Shown in pieces: positions 7,201-11,547 of a stretch of DNA of 11,547 nt (positions are counted from its first letter, which is position 1; every line of letters begins with the position of its first letter). The translations under genes were made by a program, and so were the position numbers. Where the stretch lies: the NCBI GenBank assembly GCA_017421885.1, contig JAFOHJ010000002.1, positions 1 through 11,547 on the forward strand, in the 5' to 3' direction. This DNA is from Clostridia bacterium (lineage in GTDB: Bacteria > Bacillota_A > Clostridia > Oscillospirales > Butyricicoccaceae). Under the pieces are notes generated by a model, which saw only the letters and a list, made by a program, of their open reading frames with translations, had not been told where the DNA came from and searched no databases.

Positions 7201-9084
7201 GTCGGCAGCCTTGGGAGCATATTCCTCAACTGCGTCCATAACAGCATTTACCAGGTTGTCATAAGCATCCTGGAGCATGCCGGGCAGCTCGGCCTGGACC
7301 TGCTGTGCAACTTCCATGAGGTAGTTGTTGAGGTCGGTCTTAGCCTTATCGAGTTCCTTCTGGAGCTCAATTGCGGCCTCACCTGCGGCGATCTGAAGCT
7401 CGCCGTTGATGCGGTCGATCTCGCTCTGGAGACGAGCGATCTCAGCCTGGACTTCAGGTGTGTTGTAAGCTTCAACTGCGAGGTCCTTGAGAACTTCGAG
7501 AGCTTCCAGGACCTTCTCGTTCAGGTGATCCTGAACTGTTACGCCTGCATCGTAAGCTGCGATAACAGCTTCTGCGATCTCGTCATGACCGGCGGGTGTG
7601 GGATGTACCGACATACCGTTGCCGACCTTGAACAGAGCGTAGATCTTGCACATACCCTGGAGCTCATCTGTAGATGTCAGATAGCCGCCAAGTGTTGTAC
7701 GGATGGAGCTAGGAGATTCTGTCATGCCTTCCATAGCCATCAGACCGGAGAATACACCGGACAGATCGCCTGCGATCTTTTCAAGACCGGACAGGGGGAT
7801 CTCAAGTGTGTCGCAGCTCTCAGCTACAGCATCCTCAATAGCCAGATAGATGGCAATAGACATATTCTTGTCAGGATTGCCGCTACTCCACTCTACAGGC
7901 TCGGCAGCTTCAAAAGCTTCAACATCACTCAATGTGATGTACTCAAGGGGATTCTCACCGAGTTCACCGCCGTTGAGAGCCATGCCGATAACATATCTCA
8001 GGTTATCATTATAAGCTGTGATGTTACGGTCACGGACGATCTCACCGGAAAGACGATCAACCTCTGTCCACTCAGCATCCTTCAGAGCAGCGAACTGCTG
8101 GCTGATGAACTTGGGAGCAGGCTGCTCAGCATACAAGAAGTCAGCTTCTTCCCACTCGCCTGCTGCCTGCATAACTGCGGGCAGGCCTGCTGCGTATGTA
8201 TTGAGCGCATCAAAGAAGATATCCATGATGTCGCCTACGGGGATGGGGTCAAAGCCTTCGCCTGTGACTTCCATGCCGTATGTTGTGTTCATCAGACCAA
8301 CCAGAACGATGTCAACATCGGGGTTGAGCTTGATGATCTGCTCGAGAGCGCCCTTGTAGTTTACAAGGTAGCCTGCAGCTGTGTATGCGAGGATGTCGCA
8401 TACCTGATCTACATTATACTGAGCAGCAAGCTCAGCGGGAATGTAGGCAGCCATTTCTGCCTTCAGATCTTCGTAAGCTTCAAGGATAACTTCCTTCTGC
8501 TCGAAATCGAGAATCGAAAGAGCCTCTTCAAGGTCAACGATTTCGTCTTCATCGAGAGAAGCACCGAATACGCCCAGAGCGTCTGTTACACGGTGGAGCA
8601 TGTAAGCACCGAAAGATGCGTTGCCGACACCGAGTGTGATAACGTCAGCCTCTGCAACAGCTTCCTGATAGAAAGCCGAGAGAACTTCATCATCATAAAC
8701 TTCTGTATAACCGTTTACCTGATCTTCCCAACCGTCCTGGGGCTCTTCACGGCCGCCGAGGAGGAAGTTCAGGTCTTCTGCACGGAGAGCAGAAACAGCC
8801 AGCTTTGTGTGGTCAACTTCATAGCCCTGCTCTTCGAGATATTCCTCGAACTGCTCGGGATAAGCATCTTCGCCGTAAACGCCGATGCCATTGAGGAAGT
8901 CGATAGCGCTTCCGTTACCCTGCTCGTAACCATCGAAGCAGTAGCCGTTAGCCATGGAGTCGCCGATGCTGACGTAATTGAGTTCGGGCTTTACACCTGC
9001 AGCAAGTGCGTTGCCGCACAGGCTGAACATCATGCAAGCAGCCAGAGCCATAGACAGCATAGAACGCCACAATCTTTTGTTCAT
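4225..9084 (-). CDS. SLH-anchored secreted SGNH/GDSL hydrolase with a helical rod and a second, degenerate SGNH domain
   Basis: This 1,619-residue exported protein should attach to the cell wall through C-terminal SLH domains. Residues 1-29 are a signal peptide (cleavage near ANALAAG-type 'NALAAG'). Residues 33-512 are an SGNH hydrolase: YVSIGDSMANGY gives nucleophile Ser43, LGVGNAS gives Asn155, and HPTPAGH gives His494. Residues 541-990 are Ala/Glu-rich amphipathic helices and coiled coil. Residues 994-1258 repeat the SGNH fold signature but lack the nucleophile and His. Residues 1269-1353 carry two Cys repeats, 1360-1395 another Cys-rich patch, 1400-1430 an Asp/Glu linker, and 1437-1619 three SLH domains. 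The start at 9084 has GGAG nine bases upstream; a TTG-initiated extension to 9144 is rejected because it would begin inside the -10 box. Family members are often carbohydrate or lipid esterases; the substrate here is unknown. Codon use is strongly biased, suggesting high expression. Confidence 0.92.
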   Translation of the reverse strand: MNKRLWRSMLSMALAACMMFSLCGNALAAGVKPELNYVSIGDSMANGYCFDGYEQGNGSAIDFLNGIGVYGEDAYPEQFEEYLEEQGYEVDHTKLAVSALRAEDLNFLLGGREEPQDGWEDQVNGYTEVYDDEVLSAFYQEAVAEADVITLGVGNASFGAYMLHRVTDALGVFGASLDEDEIVDLEEALSILDFEQKEVILEAYEDLKAEMAAYIPAELAAQYNVDQVCDILAYTAAGYLVNYKGALEQIIKLNPDVDIVLVGLMNTTYGMEVTGEGFDPIPVGDIMDIFFDALNTYAAGLPAVMQAAGEWEEADFLYAEQPAPKFISQQFAALKDAEWTEVDRLSGEIVRDRNITAYNDNLRYVIGMALNGGELGENPLEYITLSDVEAFEAAEPVEWSSGNPDKNMSIAIYLAIEDAVAESCDTLEIPLSGLEKIAGDLSGVFSGLMAMEGMTESPSSIRTTLGGYLTSTDELQGMCKIYALFKVGNGMSVHPTPAGHDEIAEAVIAAYDAGVTVQDHLNEKVLEALEVLKDLAVEAYNTPEVQAEIARLQSEIDRINGELQIAAGEAAIELQKELDKAKTDLNNYLMEVAQQVQAELPGMLQDAYDNLVNAVMDAVEEYAPKAADAVYNYLYNNPAEVIAFVAEYGDDALAFVEEYAEEILMVLGFLAKTFGDEVVEYVMANPEEVLNTMVEWVDEHGENAWALIMVYCQELGLCDKIADMDDQLRNALDDLYDQVEAIIAGKLEEIDLEGMMGALEALEDAINNEIVKVTAEIEKVKTAIEALEGQLEALKDELKAKYEELENASEELKAEIEQAIADIEAAIETVEQAIEELENIIEEAKAVIEELQHAAAEIGKAIDAVADAIEKGVEDINAAIDAVQDAMEDLAEIIPVVEELIEQLNDFVDEVQDIAENVANAAEELIDEIGEVMTAIGDEANKIYLETVAAIEKMNAFVEGVIAEVEAAIIEMNAKVEQAIADFKAAYEAAVTGDYHVTADSYYVAIADVKAQGYEALLAEELGVENAVLNAQLAEEMLMNLAMNPAWQAEIAKADLVSVSLNNTYVIDQVTAVLAGAKPAEINWSLYAGEEGAAYIEAAIEELKAYLVENMGENPMLDVPGLLTVLVESYVYDCVSAAFNYHEVVGAIHKINPEAEVVLVGMVNPLDGAVVEVEGTEVPLGDIYTAIVELSNLHQTVVAMLGENTTFVNVAEAETGLDAIEVINMDNMITVLSQMAFYGAQMPTAEGHEYIKEAILNAETVTTCEECAGEAVVENEVPATCTEPGSYDEVVYCTVCGVELSRVTVPVEVLEHTEGEAVVENEVPAKCEVPGGYDEVVYCTECGEELSRVHHEIPALEHEDAADDGDHICDNEGCDEVVGEHVDADNNGTCDDCGTVINPGQGDDNEEDEEDDNDRPSRPSISDDEEEECDGGKNCPSKKFVDVDQNQWYHEAVDFSIVEGLMNGTSETTYEPLSTTTRAMIVTMLYRLEGEPEVDHEIGFEDVAADTWYTEAVRWAEAEGIVNGYSATEFGPNDYVTREQMVTILHRYAEYKGVATDKRDDLKAFPDADAVSAWALDAMQWAVEAELIEGMNGVLNPTGDANRAQIATVFMRMIQNILG
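4228..4776 (-). other. Three SLH (surface-layer homology) domains
   Basis: Residues about 1437-1619 hold three consecutive SLH modules, with the recurring pattern F-x-D-V/A...W-Y/A...A-V...G-hydrophobic-hydrophobic-x-G and then T/N-R-A/E-Q/M. Examples are FVDVDQNQWYHEAVDF, FEDVAADTWYTEAVRWA and FPDADAVSAWALDAMQWA. A three-SLH block binds pyruvylated secondary wall polymer in Gram-positive bacteria, so this is the anchoring end. Confidence 0.93.
5026..5280 (-). repeat. Two tandem Cys-rich repeats (138-base spacing)
   Basis: Residues 1269-1308 and 1315-1353 share GEAVVENEVPA, then Cys, PGxYDEVVYC, xxCG and ELSR. The DNA is still very similar (for example around 5069-5088 and 5207-5226), with a 138-base period, so the duplication is recent or kept homogeneous. 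The C...CxxC arrangement resembles a small zinc-ribbon-like wall repeat common in Clostridia surface proteins. The repeats form a stalk between the second SGNH-like domain and the SLH anchor. Confidence 0.85.
5311..6105 (-). other. Second SGNH-like domain, predicted inactive
   Basis: Residues 994-1258 align in order with the first SGNH domain. YVAIADVKAQGY (1003-1014) matches YVSIGDSMANGY, with the nucleophile replaced by Val1009. ADLVSVSLNN keeps Asn1063. INPEAEVVLVGMVN matches LNPDVDIVLVGLMN, VPLGDI matches IPVGDI, and MPTAEGHEYIKEAI matches HPTPAGHDEIAEAV, with the catalytic His replaced by Met1242. The conserved scaffold with lost catalytic residues points to a binding or structural role. 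Confidence 0.8.
6115..7464 (-). other. Ala/Glu-rich helical rod (coiled coil) between the two SGNH domains
   Basis: Residues about 541-990 are almost free of Pro and Gly runs and rich in Ala, Glu, Ile and Lys with heptad spacing, especially 770-990 (IEALEGQLEALKDELKAKYEE and similar). A helical near-repeat occurs at 637-659 (NPAEVIAFVAEYGDDALAF) and 685-708 (NPEEVLNTMVEWVDEHGEN), about 48 residues apart. This is expected to be a long spacer holding the active domain away from the wall. Confidence 0.8.
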
Positions 9085-9093
9085 GTGTTTTTT

Positions 9094-9097
9094 CTCC
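9094..9097 (-). promoter_or_regulatory. Ribosome binding site that fixes the start of the SGNH/SLH protein
   Basis: GGAG on the minus strand lies 9 bases before the ATG at 9084, directly ahead of a classic signal peptide (MNKRLWRSMLSMALAAC). A small perfect hairpin (CGGCA/TGCCG, 9112-9124) sits just upstream in the leader; whether it matters is unknown. Confidence 0.8.
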
Positions 9098-9143
9098 TTT
9101 TCTGCCACCTTCGGCACATTGCCGATTGCGCCAAAAAGCAGCA

Positions 9144-9171
9144 ATTATAATTTTTTATATCACAGTCTCCA
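9144..9171 (-). promoter_or_regulatory. Putative promoter of the SGNH/SLH protein gene
   Basis: A perfect TATAAT (9144-9149, minus strand) follows a weak -35 TGGAGA (9166-9171) at 16-base spacing, with an A/T-rich spacer. Transcription would start near 9137, giving a leader of about 53 bases. The consensus -10 in an intergenic position directly ahead of a highly biased gene is the main support. Confidence 0.55.
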
Positions 9172-9207
9172 GCCCTTTTGAGGCAGGAAAACTATAATAC
9201 CGCAGTT

Positions 9208-9249
9208 TGTTATGGCGAACCTCGCCATAACAGGAATATGATATCATAT
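9208..9249 (-). promoter_or_regulatory. Adjacent palindromes upstream of the SGNH/SLH gene (operator or weak terminator candidates)
   Basis: GTTATGGCGA / TCGCCATAAC (9209-9231) is a perfect 10-base inverted repeat with a 3-base centre, extended by one more A-T pair. It is followed at 9236-9249 by a perfect 14-base palindrome ATATGATATCATAT. The first lacks a U-run on either strand, so a protein-binding site is as plausible as a terminator for the acyl-CoA synthetase gene. It lies 37-87 bases upstream of the putative -35. Confidence 0.4.
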
Positions 9250-9284
9250 CGTGCTATCATTTTCCATAAAAACTTCAAATCAGA

Positions 9285-9306
9285 GGCAATATTTTTTAAT
9301 ACCGCC
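9285..9306 (-). terminator. Weak hairpin after the acyl-CoA synthetase gene
   Basis: In minus-strand RNA, GGCGGUAUU pairs over nine positions with AAUAUUGCC around an AAAA loop, using two G-U wobbles; the plus strand would have mismatches there. It starts 21 bases after the stop codon. The following run (UCUGAUUUGAAGUUUUU) is only moderately U-rich, so termination may be partial. Confidence 0.4.
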
Positions 9307-9327
9307 CTTAATGCTCACTTCGACTCC

Positions 9328-11085
9328 TTATCTTCTGGGAGCGAAGTTCTTATACATATCGGTCAGCTTGCGATAGTCGTTCTTGCCCATGCCTGTATGA
9401 GGAAGATCGTCAATAAAGGTGACATCGATGGGTCTGCCGCGCTCTTCGCACTCGGCAAAGCACATATCGAGGATCTCCTTGCGGACATTCTCCTTATCTG
9501 CCTCAGAAACGGTCTTCTTGAGCTCGGCAACTACCAGAGGCTGCTGCCCCTGTGCATGGTCGGGGTCAGGAATGCCGACAACGGCGCATGTGGCAACTGC
9601 CTTGTGCTTGCCAACAATTTTCTCAATGGATACGGGGAAGACCTTGTGACCGTCAAAACGGATGATGATCTGCTTTACGCGGCCCTTAATGTATACAAAG
9701 CCGTCTTTATCCATATATCCAATGTCACCCGAATGGACCCATACTGTGCCGTCGAAGTGGCGGCGCATGATCATATCGGTCTCCTCGGGGTTATTGTAAT
9801 AGCCACGCATCATTGTGGGGCCTGTGATGCAGATCTCGCCTTCCTGGCCATAGTCCATCTCTTCGCCGGTCTCGGGATGGAAGATGGAAACAGTCACGCC
9901 CAGCAGAGGAATACCCGAGCTGCCCAGACGGGTGATGCCGCTGAAGCAGCAGGTGGCCGCGCCCGAAAGCTCCGACATACCGTAGCCCTGCGAGATCTCG
10001 TAGGGTGCGCCATGCTCGCGGAGGAAGTCGTTAAAGCGCTTGCCGAGGCCGTCGTTCATGGTGTCGCCGCCGCAGCCGGTGGTCTTGAAGAAGGAAAGGT
10101 CGAAGTCCCACATTTCCTTACTGTGCATAATGCGCTCGTAGAAGGAGGGAACACCCATCATGTGGCCGGGCTTGTACTTTTTGATAAGTGCGCCCAGCTC
10201 GTCGGGGGTGAACTTGGGGATGATGACATTTTCCATCGAAAGAGCCAGAGGCATGTGAATACCGCAGCCAACGCCATAAGCGGCGAAGATGGGCATGATA
10301 TCGAGGAAGCGCTCGCCGGGCTTTACGTCTACGCCTGAAAGGCGGAAGCTCTCGGCTTCGACGTTGAGGCCGTCGTTGGTGATAAGAACACCCTTGGGGG
10401 TTCCGGTGGTGCCGCCTGTGTAAGTGATAAGAGCGATAGAGCCCTCGTCATAGCCGACCTCCTTTGCCTTAGCCTTCTTGGCCTTGGACATAAGGGAGGA
10501 CGTGTTGATGACATGATCGCCATAGGGAATCTTGGGACCCTTGGAAGTGATCTTACGGGCTACCTTTGCAACGGCAGGCAGAGAATCGTTGGGCGAAATA
10601 ACGATGATGTCATCCAGCTCAAGCTTATCTCTGATGGCAGCCACCTTGGGCCATGCCAGGTCGATGGTAATCAGCACCTTGGACTTGACATCAACGATGG
10701 CGTCTGTGATGCGACTTGTGTCCATGCGGGGATCGACCAGGTTGCTGATGGCGCCGATCTTGTTAAGGCCATACATCATATAGATGGTTTCAGGTGTAGT
10801 TACCGAAAGGAAAGTAACGATGTCGCCTGCCTTGATACCCAATGCGGTAAAAGCATCGGCGGCACGCTCGATCTTCTCGAGGAGCTGAGAATGATTCCAG
10901 CTTGTGCCGTAATAATGAAGAGCCTTGCCTTTGGGATCCTTTTCAAAGATCTTCTTTATGTACTGATAGATGGTCTCTCGGGGCATTTTAGCAGCGAGAG
11001 ATTCCTCAGGGAAATACTTGAGCCAGGGCTTTTCAACCGAAGGCTTGAGCATTCTGCCCGATAAATTTGCTGTTAGATTGCTCAC
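9328..11085 (-). CDS. Class I adenylate-forming enzyme, acyl-CoA synthetase type
   Basis: The enzyme (585 residues) belongs to the family that activates a carboxylate with ATP and usually transfers it to coenzyme A. Core motifs are all present: TYTGGTTGTPKG (A3, residues 221-232), QGYGMSEL (A5, 366-373), HSGDIG (A7, 451-456), KGRVKQIII (A8, 467-475) and GMGKNDYRKL (A10, with catalytic Lys568). No signal peptide, carrier domain or condensation domain is seen, so it is a stand-alone cytoplasmic ligase; length fits fatty-acyl or medium-chain CoA ligases, but the substrate cannot be named. The start is GTG at 11085, chosen because AAGGAG (11094-11099) lies 8 bases upstream; a TTG further out (11127) would include the ribosome site within the coding region. 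It appears to be a single-gene unit with its own promoter, not clearly linked to its neighbours. Confidence 0.92.
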   Translation of the reverse strand: MSNLTANLSGRMLKPSVEKPWLKYFPEESLAAKMPRETIYQYIKKIFEKDPKGKALHYYGTSWNHSQLLEKIERAADAFTALGIKAGDIVTFLSVTTPETIYMMYGLNKIGAISNLVDPRMDTSRITDAIVDVKSKVLITIDLAWPKVAAIRDKLELDDIIVISPNDSLPAVAKVARKITSKGPKIPYGDHVINTSSLMSKAKKAKAKEVGYDEGSIALITYTGGTTGTPKGVLITNDGLNVEAESFRLSGVDVKPGERFLDIMPIFAAYGVGCGIHMPLALSMENVIIPKFTPDELGALIKKYKPGHMMGVPSFYERIMHSKEMWDFDLSFFKTTGCGGDTMNDGLGKRFNDFLREHGAPYEISQGYGMSELSGAATCCFSGITRLGSSGIPLLGVTVSIFHPETGEEMDYGQEGEICITGPTMMRGYYNNPEETDMIMRRHFDGTVWVHSGDIGYMDKDGFVYIKGRVKQIIIRFDGHKVFPVSIEKIVGKHKAVATCAVVGIPDPDHAQGQQPLVVAELKKTVSEADKENVRKEILDMCFAECEERGRPIDVTFIDDLPHTGMGKNDYRKLTDMYKNFAPRR

Positions 11086-11093
11086 AGGGAAGT

Positions 11094-11099
11094 CTCCTT
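11094..11099 (-). promoter_or_regulatory. Ribosome binding site for the GTG start of the acyl-CoA synthetase
   Basis: AAGGAG on the minus strand ends 8 bases before the GTG at 11083-11085. There is no ATG between them, and the next in-frame ATG is 11 codons downstream with no matching site, so the GTG is the best start. Confidence 0.75.
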
Positions 11100-11214
11100 T
11101 TTTATAATTCAATTTCTTTATCCACAATTTTATGTATAACTCTTCCTACACAATTAGAATACCATATATTAACACATACTGCCATACTCTATTTATCATA
11201 AAAGAATACAAAAA

Positions 11215-11243
11215 ATTATCTATGATATATACGCTTTACACAA
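11215..11243 (-). promoter_or_regulatory. Putative promoter of the acyl-CoA synthetase gene
   Basis: The minus strand shows TTGTGT (11238-11243), a 17-base spacer, and GATAAT (11215-11220). The predicted transcript would have a leader of about 120 bases. The surrounding DNA is very AT-rich, so other -10-like strings exist (for example TGGTATTCT nearer the gene); this pair has the best spacing. Confidence 0.45.
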
Positions 11244-11265
11244 AGTATCATATATATATATCGCC

Positions 11266-11302
11266 AAAATCACCATGCAGAGAATCTCCGCATGGTGATT
11301 TT
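11266..11302 (-). terminator. Hairpin terminator of the regulator gene
   Basis: A perfect 13-base inverted repeat, AAAATCACCATGC / GCATGGTGATTTT, continues in minus-strand RNA with one G-U wobble and three more pairs, leaving a 3-base loop. It begins 5 bases after the stop codon of the regulator fragment and ends in a UUUU run. The wobble is an A-C mismatch on the plus strand, so it is oriented for minus-strand transcripts. Confidence 0.85.
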
Positions 11303-11306
11303 ATTA

Positions 11307-11547
11307 TTACTTGAAGAATGCCGCTGCAGGGCCGCGCTCAAAGTCGCCCAACAGCTCGCCAAGGGTGGTCTCGCCCCAACTGTAGTCGCTGAGATAGCTG
11401 CCCTTAAACAGATTGGCGTGCTCGGGCTTGCCCGAAAGATAGTCGTAAAGGTCACAGCCAAAGTTCTCAACTACTGCCCTGCGCCTTCCATCTACCGAAA
11501 CGGCAATGTCGCCGATTCCGTATTCGTCGAGGGTGTTCCTGAGCCTC
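11307..11547 (-). CDS. C-terminal fragment of a BTAD/SARP-like response regulator (5' end outside window)
   Basis: The last 79 codons of a minus-strand gene run in from the right edge and end at TAA (11307-11309). The visible part contains LRNTLDEYGIGDIAVSV, then an FGCDLYDYLSG stretch, and KGSYLSDYSWGETTLGEL. This resembles the end of the winged-helix region and the start of the BTAD-like tail in a family of Clostridia response regulators, where 'YRGEYM..YSWAE' is typical. Such proteins usually have an N-terminal receiver domain, which would lie beyond the window. A DNA-binding regulatory role is inferred; the target is unknown. The tail is short compared with full BTAD domains, as in that family. 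The gene ends at its own strong terminator. Confidence 0.6.
   Translation of the reverse strand, partial: RLRNTLDEYGIGDIAVSVDGRRRAVVENFGCDLYDYLSGKPEHANLFKGSYLSDYSWGETTLGELLGDFERGPAAAFFK

Noticed and set aside
9085..9144. A 20-codon N-terminal extension of the SGNH/SLH protein
   Set aside because: It would start at TTG inside the predicted -10 box, has no ribosome site, and would bury a well-formed signal peptide that follows a GGAG at the proper distance.
4447..9150. A 1,567-codon open frame on the plus strand opposite the SGNH/SLH gene
   Set aside because: Its codons are exactly opposed to those of the real gene, its protein is a Cys/Val/Leu-rich low-sense sequence with no domain, and it arises from codon bias. 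The minus-strand product has a signal peptide, SGNH motifs and SLH domains.
9271..9316. A 12-codon open frame (VSIKGGIKKYCL) just after the acyl-CoA synthetase stop
   Set aside because: A GGAG is present but the frame is tiny and overlaps a hairpin; chance is the better explanation.
11086..11127. A 14-codon TTG-initiated extension of the acyl-CoA synthetase
   Set aside because: It would translate through the AAGGAG ribosome site that serves the GTG at 11085.
1..11547. CRISPR arrays, tRNA or rRNA genes, insertion sequences, phage genes, riboswitches
   Set aside because: No spaced direct repeats, cloverleaf-like sequences, transposase or phage motifs, or conserved riboswitch cores were seen on either strand by reading.

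Overview
The window looks like chromosomal DNA of a Gram-positive, spore-forming Clostridia (Firmicutes), probably a gut-type Oscillospiraceae or Lachnospiraceae relative. The reasons are the strong GGAGG-type ribosome binding sites, SLH cell-wall anchoring domains, a 'CTTYALILPAIT' secretion signal followed by HxH/Cys repeats, a BTAD-type response-regulator tail, and a SpoIIE-like membrane segment at the left edge. No species can be named from the sequence. Every supportable gene lies on the minus strand, so the region reads from right to left.

Layout from right to left. (1) 11307-11547 is the C-terminal end of a BTAD/SARP-like transcriptional regulator, closed by a strong hairpin terminator (11266-11302). 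(2) 9328-11085 is a class I adenylate-forming enzyme (acyl-CoA synthetase type) with a GTG start and its own putative promoter. (3) 4225-9084 is a secreted 1,619-residue surface protein: an SGNH/GDSL hydrolase domain, about 450 residues of Ala/Glu-rich helical rod, a second SGNH-like domain that has lost its nucleophile and catalytic His, two Cys-rich repeats, an acidic linker and three SLH domains. It ends at a textbook terminator (4147-4178). (4) An apparent three-gene operon starts at a promoter near 4049-4077: a coiled-coil protein (3439-3960), a signal peptidase I (2839-3426) and a large secreted protein (2714 down to the window edge). The last has eight HxH...Cys-aromatic motifs, a CHAP-type cysteine amidase domain and a beta-helix-like region.

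Most of the content concerns the cell envelope: a wall-anchored esterase-like protein, a putative peptidoglycan amidase/adhesin, and a signal peptidase placed just before the protein it may process. The acyl-CoA synthetase and the regulator fragment appear to be independent transcription units.

The oddest features are two. The last ~102 codons of the leftmost reading frame (about 1-308) stop resembling a surface protein and instead resemble the N-terminal membrane region of sporulation phosphatase SpoIIE, in frame and without a stop, so this is either a real fusion or an assembly chimera. The second is the dead duplicate SGNH domain inside the SLH protein. No tRNA, rRNA, CRISPR array, insertion sequence or phage gene was seen, and no gene-free stretch exceeds 300 bases.
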